Source: Moraxellaceae bacterium UBA2031 (GTDB lineage: Bacteria > Pseudomonadota > Gammaproteobacteria > Pseudomonadales > Moraxellaceae). From it: DNA of 5,629 nt. The translations under genes were made by a program, and so were the position numbers. The stretch is taken from positions 1 to 5,629 of the forward strand of contig DDBN01000054.1 in NCBI GenBank assembly GCA_002333145.1, read 5' to 3'. The first letter of the stretch is position 1. Each line of letters starts with the position of its first letter. Positions 1 through 5,260 of the stretch are shown here, in pieces. The notes below the pieces were generated by a model, which worked only from the letters and a program-made list of their open reading frames with translations, was not told the DNA's origin and made no database searches.

Positions 1-1142
1 CCCTCGTTATAGACAATCTTGAGTGCAGCTGGTGCCTTGAGCAGGCGACCCTGAGCGACGGAGTAGCCACTGCTTGGTACTAGCGCAAAGGCAATATCGT
101 TATCGTTGGTCGTATTCCAGTTATTATTATTAACCAGTGCCTGTATCTGGTTTTTAATATCAATGGTCTTGGTCGGACTAGTTGCCTTTAGCTCGTTCGC
201 CGTCACGTTCACTGTCATCGGCCCATAGCCACCTGAGCTATAGTACGATCGATCGCTATCTGAAACTTTATAAGTGCTCGAATACGCTTGAGCCGCATAG
301 TGGGTTCCCCCACTATTGCTCGTATTGCTTTGAGTCTGTAGCGAGAATGAGAAAGCGCCTGCTGCACTATTAGGAATGGAATTTGTCGTCGAGCAGCCAG
401 TACAGTGATTTAAATCAAAGCTAGCCGATAAAATAGTGGCACCACGAGGAATTCTTATCGATGGAAAACGAAAACCAACTCGATAGGCTTCTGACGCTTT
501 TGTACCACCACCTAAAGTGATGACAGCGGGGCCGTAGGCGTTATACGAGGAGCTTGTTGATGTTGATCGTTGGTACGAGTGGCTATCTGAATTGATGTAA
601 ATAGTCTCATCAGGAGAGTCTCCTAATGGTAATTCGGTTTGACTGGTAGCAATGGTTCCTATTGCGCCTACTTGACTGGCATCATCGACGCTGGCACCAA
701 CAATATAAGTACGCTCTTCAAATCCCGATACCGATGGCGCAACAGCGTCATCTAGGCGACGCACCGGGTAGCGAATACGCCCCCCTGAGCCGCCGGAATT
801 ATACGAGGCAATACCAACCCGGATATCCCCGTTCATGTTTTCCAATAGTCGCTTGGCCGCTTCTTTCAAGTGCCCGCCACGCTGGTCATCCGGATTAACA
901 GCATTATTACCACTGGTTGGAACAGTCTGCCCCGCATAGGGGTGGCCAACCGGGTATTTGTCATACATCGGAAACTTCATACTGCCTGAGTTATCGAGCA
1001 GCATGAGCACATTAGGTGCCCCACCTGTGGAGGCCGACCCACCCACATAAATTTCAGTGTCGTCGGCCATAGCAGGTGCTACCGCCGTCATCACATAGGC
1101 AAACGATAACGCCGCTACCTTAAGCTTCCTTGACATACTCAT
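1..1142 (-). CDS. pilY1: PilY1-type type IV pilus tip/assembly protein, N-terminal part (runs off left edge)
   Basis: This is an open frame of 380 codons with no stop before the window edge, so only the N-terminal part is present; PilY1 proteins usually exceed 1000 residues. The start at 1142 has a GGGGTGA-like ribosome site about 5 bases upstream; a second ATG two codons later is less well spaced. Residues 1-26 are a Sec signal peptide (basic SRKLK, hydrophobic core, likely cut after AMA26). Residues 45-54 hold the von Willebrand A metal-site start DNSGS (D50, S52, S54). Residues 90-115 look like the following helix and strand (KEAAKRLLENM, then DIRVGIASYN). From about 145 to 379 a beta-rich module follows, with VDDASQ (152-157), RFPSIRIPRGATI (225-237), a CxxC (247-250) and NNNW...IAFALV...APAALKIVY near the end. 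It resembles beta-sandwich (CBM96/DNRLRE-like) modules seen in exported proteins. In known systems PilY1 sits at the pilus tip with the minor pilins and affects adhesion, retraction and surface sensing. It lies 15 bases after pilX. The C-terminal propeller that would confirm the name is outside the window. Confidence 0.87.
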   Translation of the reverse strand, partial: MSMSRKLKVAALSFAYVMTAVAPAMADDTEIYVGGSASTGGAPNVLMLLDNSGSMKFPMYDKYPVGHPYAGQTVPTSGNNAVNPDDQRGGHLKEAAKRLLENMNGDIRVGIASYNSGGSGGRIRYPVRRLDDAVAPSVSGFEERTYIVGASVDDASQVGAIGTIATSQTELPLGDSPDETIYINSDSHSYQRSTSTSSSYNAYGPAVITLGGGTKASEAYRVGFRFPSIRIPRGATILSASFDLNHCTGCSTTNSIPNSAAGAFSFSLQTQSNTSNSGGTHYAAQAYSSTYKVSDSDRSYYSSGGYGPMTVNVTANELKATSPTKTIDIKNQIQALVNNNNWNTTNDNDIAFALVPSSGYSVAQGRLLKAPAALKIVYNE

Positions 1143-1157
1143 GACAGTCACCCCGCC

Positions 1158-1691
1158 TCACAGATGAGGAAAAATAGTTTCCTGGACATTCGTAACCTGA
1201 ATATCCAGCGCATCCACGCGGCCCGTCGCCGCAAAAACAAATGATTCAATAACAGCACCCGGCACAGAGCCGAACGACACCTGAGCCTCAAGATTCCGCG
1301 CCCCTATCGCAGGATCATCTGGATCAGGCATCGAAATCACAACCTGCGACTCCGTCACGCCCTTATCATCCGCATAGGTTCCAGCGCCGCAAGCTGTCGT
1401 TGTGGTCGCGCCACTGGAAATACAGCGAGTGACCGGCGCACCGAACGATGTCGGCAATACAGTACGAGTATCCAGATCAAACTCACCCTGCTGAATGGCG
1501 CGACTGATGGCCGTCTCTGCCGACTGAAAGGCCATTTCGGATGCCAGTGAGCTGGACGCAATCACGCTCTGGCTCATGCTGATACGCATGGCACTGATAC
1601 CCATAATGGAAATAATAATCAGCAACATAAGGCATACCAACAAGGCAACCCCGCGCTGTTTCTGAGCAATTGTGATACGAGCTTGTTTCAT
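1158..1691 (-). CDS. pilX: Minor pilin PilX
   Basis: A protein of 177 residues. I prefer the ATG at 1691 over the upstream in-frame ATG at 1751, because 1691 has GAGG five bases upstream and begins after the pilW stop, whereas 1751 would run 53 bases into pilW. The prepilin leader ends at G14 (KQRG), followed by the hydrophobic helix VALLVCLMLLIIISIMGISAM (15-35). Position +5 of the mature protein is V19 rather than the usual Glu, a feature shared with GspK/PilX-type pilins. The segment AFQSAETAI (54-62) is the typical conserved stretch after the helix in the PilX N-terminal family. C90 and C101 probably form a disulfide in the globular part. The role expected from the family is one subunit of the minor-pilin priming complex in the inner membrane that initiates pilus assembly and places PilY1 at the tip. 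The stop is 15 bases before pilY1. Confidence 0.88.
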   Translation of the reverse strand: MKQARITIAQKQRGVALLVCLMLLIIISIMGISAMRISMSQSVIASSSLASEMAFQSAETAISRAIQQGEFDLDTRTVLPTSFGAPVTRCISSGATTTTACGAGTYADDKGVTESQVVISMPDPDDPAIGARNLEAQVSFGSVPGAVIESFVFAATGRVDALDIQVTNVQETIFPHL

Positions 1692-1698
1692 TTCAGCC

Positions 1699-2556
1699 TC
1701 ACAATGTGCCAATGGCCGTATTGCGCAATGCCACCGTTTTAACAAAGACACGGTGGACGGGAAATTTATTGTCTATCTTCGTTGCTGCCATCGCTGCAGC
1801 GGTCAGCGTAGTATCCAGCAAGGGAATGGCGTTTGCCGGTGCTTGTACGCCTTGTATGCCTTGCTCTGAGCGTACAACCATGCCAAAACGGATCGACACC
1901 ACCAGTGCAGTAGTCGTATTCCCTGACACTGCCGGCCTGACATAGGCCTGAGGAGAGCCATAACCATTCACATCTGCGCGCCCTCCCGCTGCAGGCGCAG
2001 GCCGCGTCCCGAAATTAACCTGAAAGCTTTCTAGCCCACGCAGCAAGGCTACGCCTGGCCAGCCAGCGCCACCGGCGATGACTGCACCTGCCGTACTAAC
2101 AACTCGCCCATCACAAAAAAGTGCGGCAATGCCAGGATTTGTATCGAGTCCAACTGAATATGTGTTTTCGATAGTATCCCCCGCCTGCGCCACATTGCCC
2201 TCGCAGTCTGTCATCGCTTCTGGCGCCAGATAGCCAATTCGAACCACATCACTGGAAGCCAACAAACCAGGGAAACTCCCTGCAGCAGACCAGTCATTCC
2301 ATCCAATAACTGGTCGTACACCCACGCCCAGTGTACCGCCTTGACCCGCACGACGGAGATCTGCCTGCAGCAACTCCATGGTCAATCGTGCCGTTTCTTG
2401 GGTAGAAGAAACCTGCTGCTGCAACCGAAGCGCCTGACTGTTAGATGAGAAGATTTTTACAGCACCGGCGATCAGCATGGTCCCGAGTAACATGGCAATC
2501 AGGAGCTCTACCAAACTCATCCCGCGCTGCTGCTGAAATTTTATAAGAGTATTCAT
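1699..2556 (-). CDS. pilW: Minor pilin PilW
   Basis: A protein of 285 residues. The start at 2556 lies three bases after the pilV stop and has AGGGG nine bases upstream. The prepilin leader ends at G12 (QQRG), followed by MSLVELLIAMLLGTMLIAGAV, with the canonical Glu at +5 (E17). The stretch TARLTMELLQADLRRAG (55-71) is the PilW signature: an amphipathic helix that ends in an R-x-AG motif. C118 (MTDCEGN) and C148 (LFCDGR) are the only cysteines and are likely disulfide-bonded. Length and layout fit the Pseudomonas-type PilW family (about 270-350 residues). Its expected job is to join PilV, PilX and the FimU-type pilin in the complex that primes type IV pilus polymerisation. Its TGA stop overlaps the pilX ribosome-binding site, which suggests coupled translation. 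I see no frameshift or missing key residue. Confidence 0.9.
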   Translation of the reverse strand: MNTLIKFQQQRGMSLVELLIAMLLGTMLIAGAVKIFSSNSQALRLQQQVSSTQETARLTMELLQADLRRAGQGGTLGVGVRPVIGWNDWSAAGSFPGLLASSDVVRIGYLAPEAMTDCEGNVAQAGDTIENTYSVGLDTNPGIAALFCDGRVVSTAGAVIAGGAGWPGVALLRGLESFQVNFGTRPAPAAGGRADVNGYGSPQAYVRPAVSGNTTTALVVSIRFGMVVRSEQGIQGVQAPANAIPLLDTTLTAAAMAATKIDNKFPVHRVFVKTVALRNTAIGTL

Positions 2557-2559
2557 GGC

Positions 2560-3120
2560 CTACATCCCCTGCAGTACAACACAGCTGCGGCGCGCCAATC
2601 CGCCAGACAGGCCATCAGCTGCCGCACAATCAGCAGCAGTGTCATCGCCCCATGCCACAAAAATGCGAATCGTGTTGCTGACCGCTGACTGATTGACCCG
2701 AATACTGCCATTCGCCAGATAGCTATTACTGTTCGCCAGCGCCAGTATCTGGCCGATGTCATATTGCGCCATCTGTGCCGGCGTGCAGTTTGCTGTCGTT
2801 CCAAAGCAGTTGGTTGCGGGAGGAGCCATCCACATCGTACCGCTGGTGTAGGTGGCCAATGCCGGATCTGCCAGATTCCGATCCAGAAACATCTCGGTAC
2901 TGCCATTGATGCGTTTACGCTCCAGAACTTCTTGAGCCAGCGACAACGCCTGCGTGCGCATATAGGTGTCTTCTGCGGCCAAAAGAGCACGAGTCTGAAG
3001 TGCAGCAAATCCCATGAGGCCTACAGCCGTTAGCACGATGGCCACCAGAACCTCAATCATAGAGAAGCCAGCCTGCGTCGCTGCATATGCCCGATATGTT
3101 GATTTTCTATTTTTTAACAT
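2560..3120 (-). CDS. pilV: Minor pilin PilV
   Basis: A protein of 186 residues. The start ATG overlaps the stop of the preceding pilin gene (ATGTTAA, 7-base overlap), and no good Shine-Dalgarno is visible, so translation is probably coupled. The leader is 18 residues and ends QAG18, followed by FSMIEVLVAIVLTAVGLMGFAALQ with Glu at +5 (E23), the typical PilV opening. Further family marks are LAQEVLERKRING (61-73, the counterpart of LAxDMxxRIRAN), C105 and C112 in the segment CFGTTANC, the following PAQMAQYDIGQ, and IRIFVAWGD (151-159). C165 and C180 offer a second disulfide. It is expected to act in the pilus-priming complex with the neighbouring FimU-like, PilW and PilX proteins. The leader is longer than in most type IVa pilins, but no internal start is present between M1 and G18. 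Confidence 0.89.
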   Translation of the reverse strand: MLKNRKSTYRAYAATQAGFSMIEVLVAIVLTAVGLMGFAALQTRALLAAEDTYMRTQALSLAQEVLERKRINGSTEMFLDRNLADPALATYTSGTMWMAPPATNCFGTTANCTPAQMAQYDIGQILALANSNSYLANGSIRVNQSAVSNTIRIFVAWGDDTAADCAAADGLSGGLARRSCVVLQGM

Positions 3121-3563
3121 GATGGGTTAGCCACCTTTGAAGTAATCACGCGTCCCATCCTTGAAACCACTATGCTGCGGCCAGTCTCATTCCCTGCATC
3201 AGGCGAGCAGATCACCACAGAGCCCGACGCCATGACCACATTGGCATTACTAATCAAGCGCCCAAATGCATCAAAGCCCAAGCTGGTAATGTCACCCCCT
3301 CCTGCGTTACGGGCTACTACCTTGACCCCGTCGCCAATCACTCCCAGCAAACGAGGCGATAACTGCACAGGTGCCTTACTCGCAATAGCACGTGCCCTGG
3401 CTTCATTCAGCCCTTGCACCACCTCACCCGCTGCGCTGGATATCTGCATATTGCGCTGAAAGAGCGTAAAGCTGGGCGCAGCAATGCTCATCAAGATGCC
3501 GCCAACCACCAGCACTATCATCAGCTCAATCAGGGTAAACCCCTTGTTATTGCGCACTGACAT
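3114..3563 (-). CDS. GspH/FimT-family minor pilin (FimU/FimT-like), first gene of the pilin operon
   Basis: A protein of 149 residues. I chose the ATG at 3563 because it places the prepilin cleavage site after a short basic leader (MSVRNNKG8). The frame is open upstream to an ATG at 3710, but that would add 49 residues with no pilin character. The mature protein begins FTLIELMIVLVVGGILMSIAAPSF, with Glu at +5 (E13). The helix continues as LNEARARAIASK (52-63), typical of GspH/FimT pilins. FDAFGR (97-102) and the end GRSIVVSRMGRVITSK (128-143) match the family's C-terminal core. C119 and C149 likely form a disulfide. Position ahead of pilV suggests the FimU role in the priming complex, but FimT-type pilins that bind DNA during competence belong to the same family, so I leave the symbol open. 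The final strand reads GRVI instead of the GRxR described for DNA-binding FimT. The ribosome site is weak (GGACGGGAT). Confidence 0.87.
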   Translation of the reverse strand: MSVRNNKGFTLIELMIVLVVGGILMSIAAPSFTLFQRNMQISSAAGEVVQGLNEARARAIASKAPVQLSPRLLGVIGDGVKVVARNAGGGDITSLGFDAFGRLISNANVVMASGSVVICSPDAGNETGRSIVVSRMGRVITSKVANPSC

Positions 3564-3571
3564 ATCCCGTC

Positions 3572-3588
3572 CAAAAGTGACAAAAGTG
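3572..3588. repeat. Tandem direct repeat CAAAAGTG x2, 9-base period
   Basis: CAAAAGTG occurs at 3572-3579 and again at 3581-3588, separated by one base. On the minus strand it reads CACTTTTG-T-CACTTTTG and ends eight bases before the start codon of the first pilin gene, so it lies in the 5' untranslated region at or just beyond the ribosome site. It could be a protein-binding or translational-control site, or chance. The repeat itself is seen directly; any function is inference. Confidence 0.5.
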
Positions 3589-3611
3589 GAACACTTCTTC
3601 GATGTGTGAAC

Positions 3612-3638
3612 ATTAGATGCACACCTGTCTACACTCAA
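3612..3638 (-). promoter_or_regulatory. Weak sigma70-like promoter candidate for the pilin operon
   Basis: On the minus strand TTGAGT (3638-3633) is followed after 15 bases by TCTAAT (3617-3612). Four of six and five of six bases match the -35 and -10 consensus, but the spacing is shorter than the ideal 17. It would start transcription roughly 40 bases before the first pilin start codon. I see no RpoN-type GG-N10-GC element as an alternative. The evidence is weak. Confidence 0.28.
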
Positions 3639-3683
3639 CCGGCAAAAGACAATCGGCAGATTAGAGGCTACAGACGGAAACAC

Positions 3684-3709
3684 CCGTTCACTGAACGTGA
3701 ACAGGTTCA
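3684..3709. promoter_or_regulatory. Cluster of four TGAAC/GTTCA half-sites; candidate operator of the pilin operon
   Basis: GTTCA (3686-3690), TGAAC (3692-3696), TGAAC (3698-3702) and GTTCA (3705-3709) lie within 24 bases. The first pair sits in the perfect 13-base palindrome CGTTCACTGAACG (3685-3697). The second pair forms TGAACAGGTTCA (3698-3709). The cluster is about 120-150 bases upstream of the first pilin start, a usual place for an activator or repressor site. The plus strand also reads CCGTTC at 3684-3689, matching the first six bases of the Pseudomonas AlgR site CCGTTCGTC; AlgR is known to activate the fimU-pilVWXY1Y2E operon there. The match is partial and the regulator is not identified. 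Confidence 0.4.
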
Positions 3710-3828
3710 TATTTCAGAGACTTAGCGTGATTTGAAGACAGACGGGCATCCTTGCCGATGAGTGTTTTTTAACCGCCGACGAAGGCTCAAGACCGGCCTT
3801 TTATCGTTATTTTGACCAATTTACCTGC

Positions 3829-4779
3829 TTAAACTGCCTTAACGGGAATCCGTAGCTCCTTGGGCATGGAAAACACCACATGCTCCGGGCGCCCCACTAG
3901 CTCCTCCGGTATTTCACCCCCCCACTCCCGTAATTGGTCCACTACCTGCTGAATCAGAATCTCGGGGGCGGAAGCACCGGCTGTCAATCCGACTACGGCG
4001 ACACCTGCAAACCACTCTTTCTGCATTTGTCCTGCATTATCAATCAGATAGGCCTGGGATCCCATGCGTTCTGCCAGTTCACGCAGGCGATTAGAGTTGG
4101 AGGAATTGGGTGAGCCAACCACTAGAACCACTTTTGTCTCAGCCGCCAACTGCTTCACGGCATCCTGACGGTTCTGGGTGGCATAGCAGATATCGTCTTT
4201 TCGTGGCCCCTGGATAGCCGGGAACTTTGCCCGCAGCGCATCAATCACACGATAGGTGTCATCCACTGACAGCGTCGTCTGTGTAACAAAGGCCAGCTTT
4301 TCGGGATTACGCACCTGCAAAGCGGCTACGTCCACCTCATCTTCAACCAGATAGATGCTCCCACCATTGCGGAGATCGTACTGGCCCATGGTGCCTTCAA
4401 CTTCGGGGTGGCCTTCATGACCGATCAGAATAGCCTCAGTACCAGTAAGGGCGTAGCGCATGACTTCCATATGCACTTTGGTGACCAGTGGGCAGGTGGC
4501 ATCGAAAACCTTGAGGCCTCGGCGGGCGGCTTCATCTTGTACGGCCTTCGACACCCCATGGGCAGAAAAGATCACCACGCCATCATCAGGCACCTGATGC
4601 AACTCATCCACAAAGACGGCACCGCGGCTGCGCAAGTCATCCACCACAAACTTGTTGTGTACTACCTCGTGGCGCACATAGATGGGGGGGCCAAATACCT
4701 CCAATGCACGATTAACGATCTCGATGGCACGATCGACACCGGCACAAAAACCTCGGGGGTTGGCGAGCTTAATCTGCAT
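3829..4779 (-). CDS. ispH: 4-hydroxy-3-methylbut-2-enyl diphosphate reductase (IspH/LytB)
   Basis: A cytoplasmic iron-sulfur enzyme that makes the last step of the MEP pathway, reducing HMBPP to isopentenyl and dimethylallyl diphosphate. From the ATG at 4779 it is 316 residues, the same length as the E. coli enzyme. This start is fixed by AAGGAG six bases upstream and by the family opening MQIKLANPRGFCAG; the in-frame ATG at 4833 would add 18 residues inside fkpB. The three cluster cysteines are C12 (GFCAGV), C96 (DATCPLV) and C198 (DICYAT). Substrate-site residues are visible: H41 (EVVHN), H74 (SAHGV), H124 and E126 (GHEGHPEVEG), the TQTT turn (166-169), SSN (226-228) and S270 (GASAP). All key residues are present and no frameshift is seen. 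It follows fkpB directly in the conserved lspA-fkpB-ispH block and is the last gene before the pilin control region. Confidence 0.98.
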   Translation of the reverse strand: MQIKLANPRGFCAGVDRAIEIVNRALEVFGPPIYVRHEVVHNKFVVDDLRSRGAVFVDELHQVPDDGVVIFSAHGVSKAVQDEAARRGLKVFDATCPLVTKVHMEVMRYALTGTEAILIGHEGHPEVEGTMGQYDLRNGGSIYLVEDEVDVAALQVRNPEKLAFVTQTTLSVDDTYRVIDALRAKFPAIQGPRKDDICYATQNRQDAVKQLAAETKVVLVVGSPNSSNSNRLRELAERMGSQAYLIDNAGQMQKEWFAGVAVVGLTAGASAPEILIQQVVDQLREWGGEIPEELVGRPEHVVFSMPKELRIPVKAV

Positions 4780-4785
4780 TCTTGG

Positions 4786-4792
4786 CTCCTTA
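4786..4792 (-). promoter_or_regulatory. ispH ribosome-binding site fused to the fkpB stop codon
   Basis: On the minus strand the bases read TAAGGAG: the TAA is the fkpB stop (4792-4790) and AAGGAG is a strong Shine-Dalgarno sequence six bases before the ispH ATG at 4779. It decides the ispH start and implies that ribosomes finishing fkpB end on the ispH initiation site. Confidence 0.85.
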
Positions 4793-5260
4793 CTTGGCGG
4801 ACTGGCCAAGTGTGACCGGACTGGCATCGGCATCCATGACGCGAATGATATCCACCTCGAACATCAGGTCTCGCCCTGCCAGAGGGTGATTGAAGTCGAC
4901 TGTTACTGTGTCATCGTCAAAGGCCGTGACCACTCCCGGCAGTTCGCCGCCTTTGTCCGCAAAGGAAACAATCATGCCTTCCTCTAAGTCCATGCCACTG
5001 AACTGGACTCGGGTAAACACCTGCTGATTATCTAAGTTCTGCTCGCCAAAGCCGTGCGCCGCATCAATGAATACTGAACGGCGGTCGCCGGCACGCAAAC
5101 CAAAAATAGCTTGCTCAAAGCCGGGCAGCAAACTGCCATCGCCTACGGTGAACTCGGCGGGCTCTGGGCGCTCACGCGTAGAGTCAATTAACTGGCCATC
5201 GGCCAGTGTAATGGAGAAGTGTAGTGAAACTTTTTTGCCCGGACCGATGATGTCAGTCAT
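4790..5260 (-). CDS. fkpB: FKBP-type peptidyl-prolyl cis-trans isomerase, SlpA/SlyD type
   Basis: A protein of 156 residues (E. coli FkpB is 149), without signal peptide, so cytoplasmic. It catalyses cis-trans isomerisation of peptide bonds before proline and may assist folding. The FKBP half begins GPGKKVSLHFSITLADGQLIDST (6-28), with VGDGSLLPGFEQAIFGLRAGD (39-59) forming the core. The flap insert domain typical of SlyD/SlpA runs from about HGFGEQN (69-75) to about residue 122, and the fold closes with FNHPLAGRDLMFEVDI (123-138). There is no histidine-rich tail as in SlyD, which favours FkpB/SlpA. The start at 5260 has GAGG six bases upstream inside lspA, and the gene overlaps the lspA stop by 8 bases (ATGACTGA). 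Its place between lspA and ispH is the same as in E. coli. Confidence 0.95.
   Translation of the reverse strand: MTDIIGPGKKVSLHFSITLADGQLIDSTRERPEPAEFTVGDGSLLPGFEQAIFGLRAGDRRSVFIDAAHGFGEQNLDNQQVFTRVQFSGMDLEEGMIVSFADKGGELPGVVTAFDDDTVTVDFNHPLAGRDLMFEVDIIRVMDADASPVTLGQSAK

Larger units (their letters stand above)
3564..3828. other. Non-coding stretch between ispH and the pilin operon
   Basis: These 265 bases contain no convincing gene. Read on the minus strand they are the 3' flank of ispH and the probable leader and control region of the pilin operon. Visible elements are the TGAAC/GTTCA palindrome cluster (3684-3709), a fifth TGAAC at 3607-3611, a weak promoter candidate (3612-3638) and a tandem repeat next to the first pilin start (3572-3588). 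There is no clear minus-strand terminator after ispH: the weak hairpins at 3745-3756 and 3782-3800 have their T-tracts on the plus-strand side. Read-through from ispH into the pilin genes is therefore not excluded. Confidence 0.7.

Noticed and set aside
124..135. AT-rich trinucleotide run (TTA repeated)
   Set aside because: It encodes four consecutive Asn (338-341) in the PilY1 insert; only four units, one of them with a base change, so it is not a likely slippage tract.
246..255. Palindrome CGATCGATCG
   Set aside because: It lies inside pilY1 and encodes a Ser-Asp-Arg-Ser stretch in frame; a single ten-base palindrome is expected by chance.
662..898. Plus-strand open frame opposite pilY1
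   Set aside because: The minus strand here encodes the continuous vWA part of PilY1; the plus-strand peptide has no domain character.
2553..3008. Minus-strand open frame of 151 codons within pilV in another frame
   Set aside because: It is rich in Trp, Arg and Cys as expected of an out-of-frame reading, and pilV is clearly the coding frame by its prepilin motif and cysteine pattern.
3564..3710. In-frame 49-residue N-terminal extension of the FimT-like pilin from an ATG at 3710
   Set aside because: It would put the prepilin leader deep inside the protein, which prevents the normal short basic leader, and it has no pilin-like features. It also covers the palindrome cluster, better explained as control DNA.
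4684..4690. Run of seven G (and seven C at 3917-3923) within ispH as possible phase-variable tracts
   Set aside because: Both fall on Gly/Pro codons conserved by the protein (FGPPIY and EWGGEI), and on-off switching of an essential enzyme would be lethal.
4408..4815. Plus-strand open frame of 135 codons opposite ispH and the fkpB end
   Set aside because: It is the antisense of a strongly conserved enzyme gene, has no recognisable domain and arises from the codon pattern of ispH.
4780..4833. Upstream in-frame ATG giving an IspH with 18 extra residues
   Set aside because: It lies inside fkpB, lacks the strong ribosome site, and breaks the exact 316-residue length and conserved MQIKLANPRG opening.
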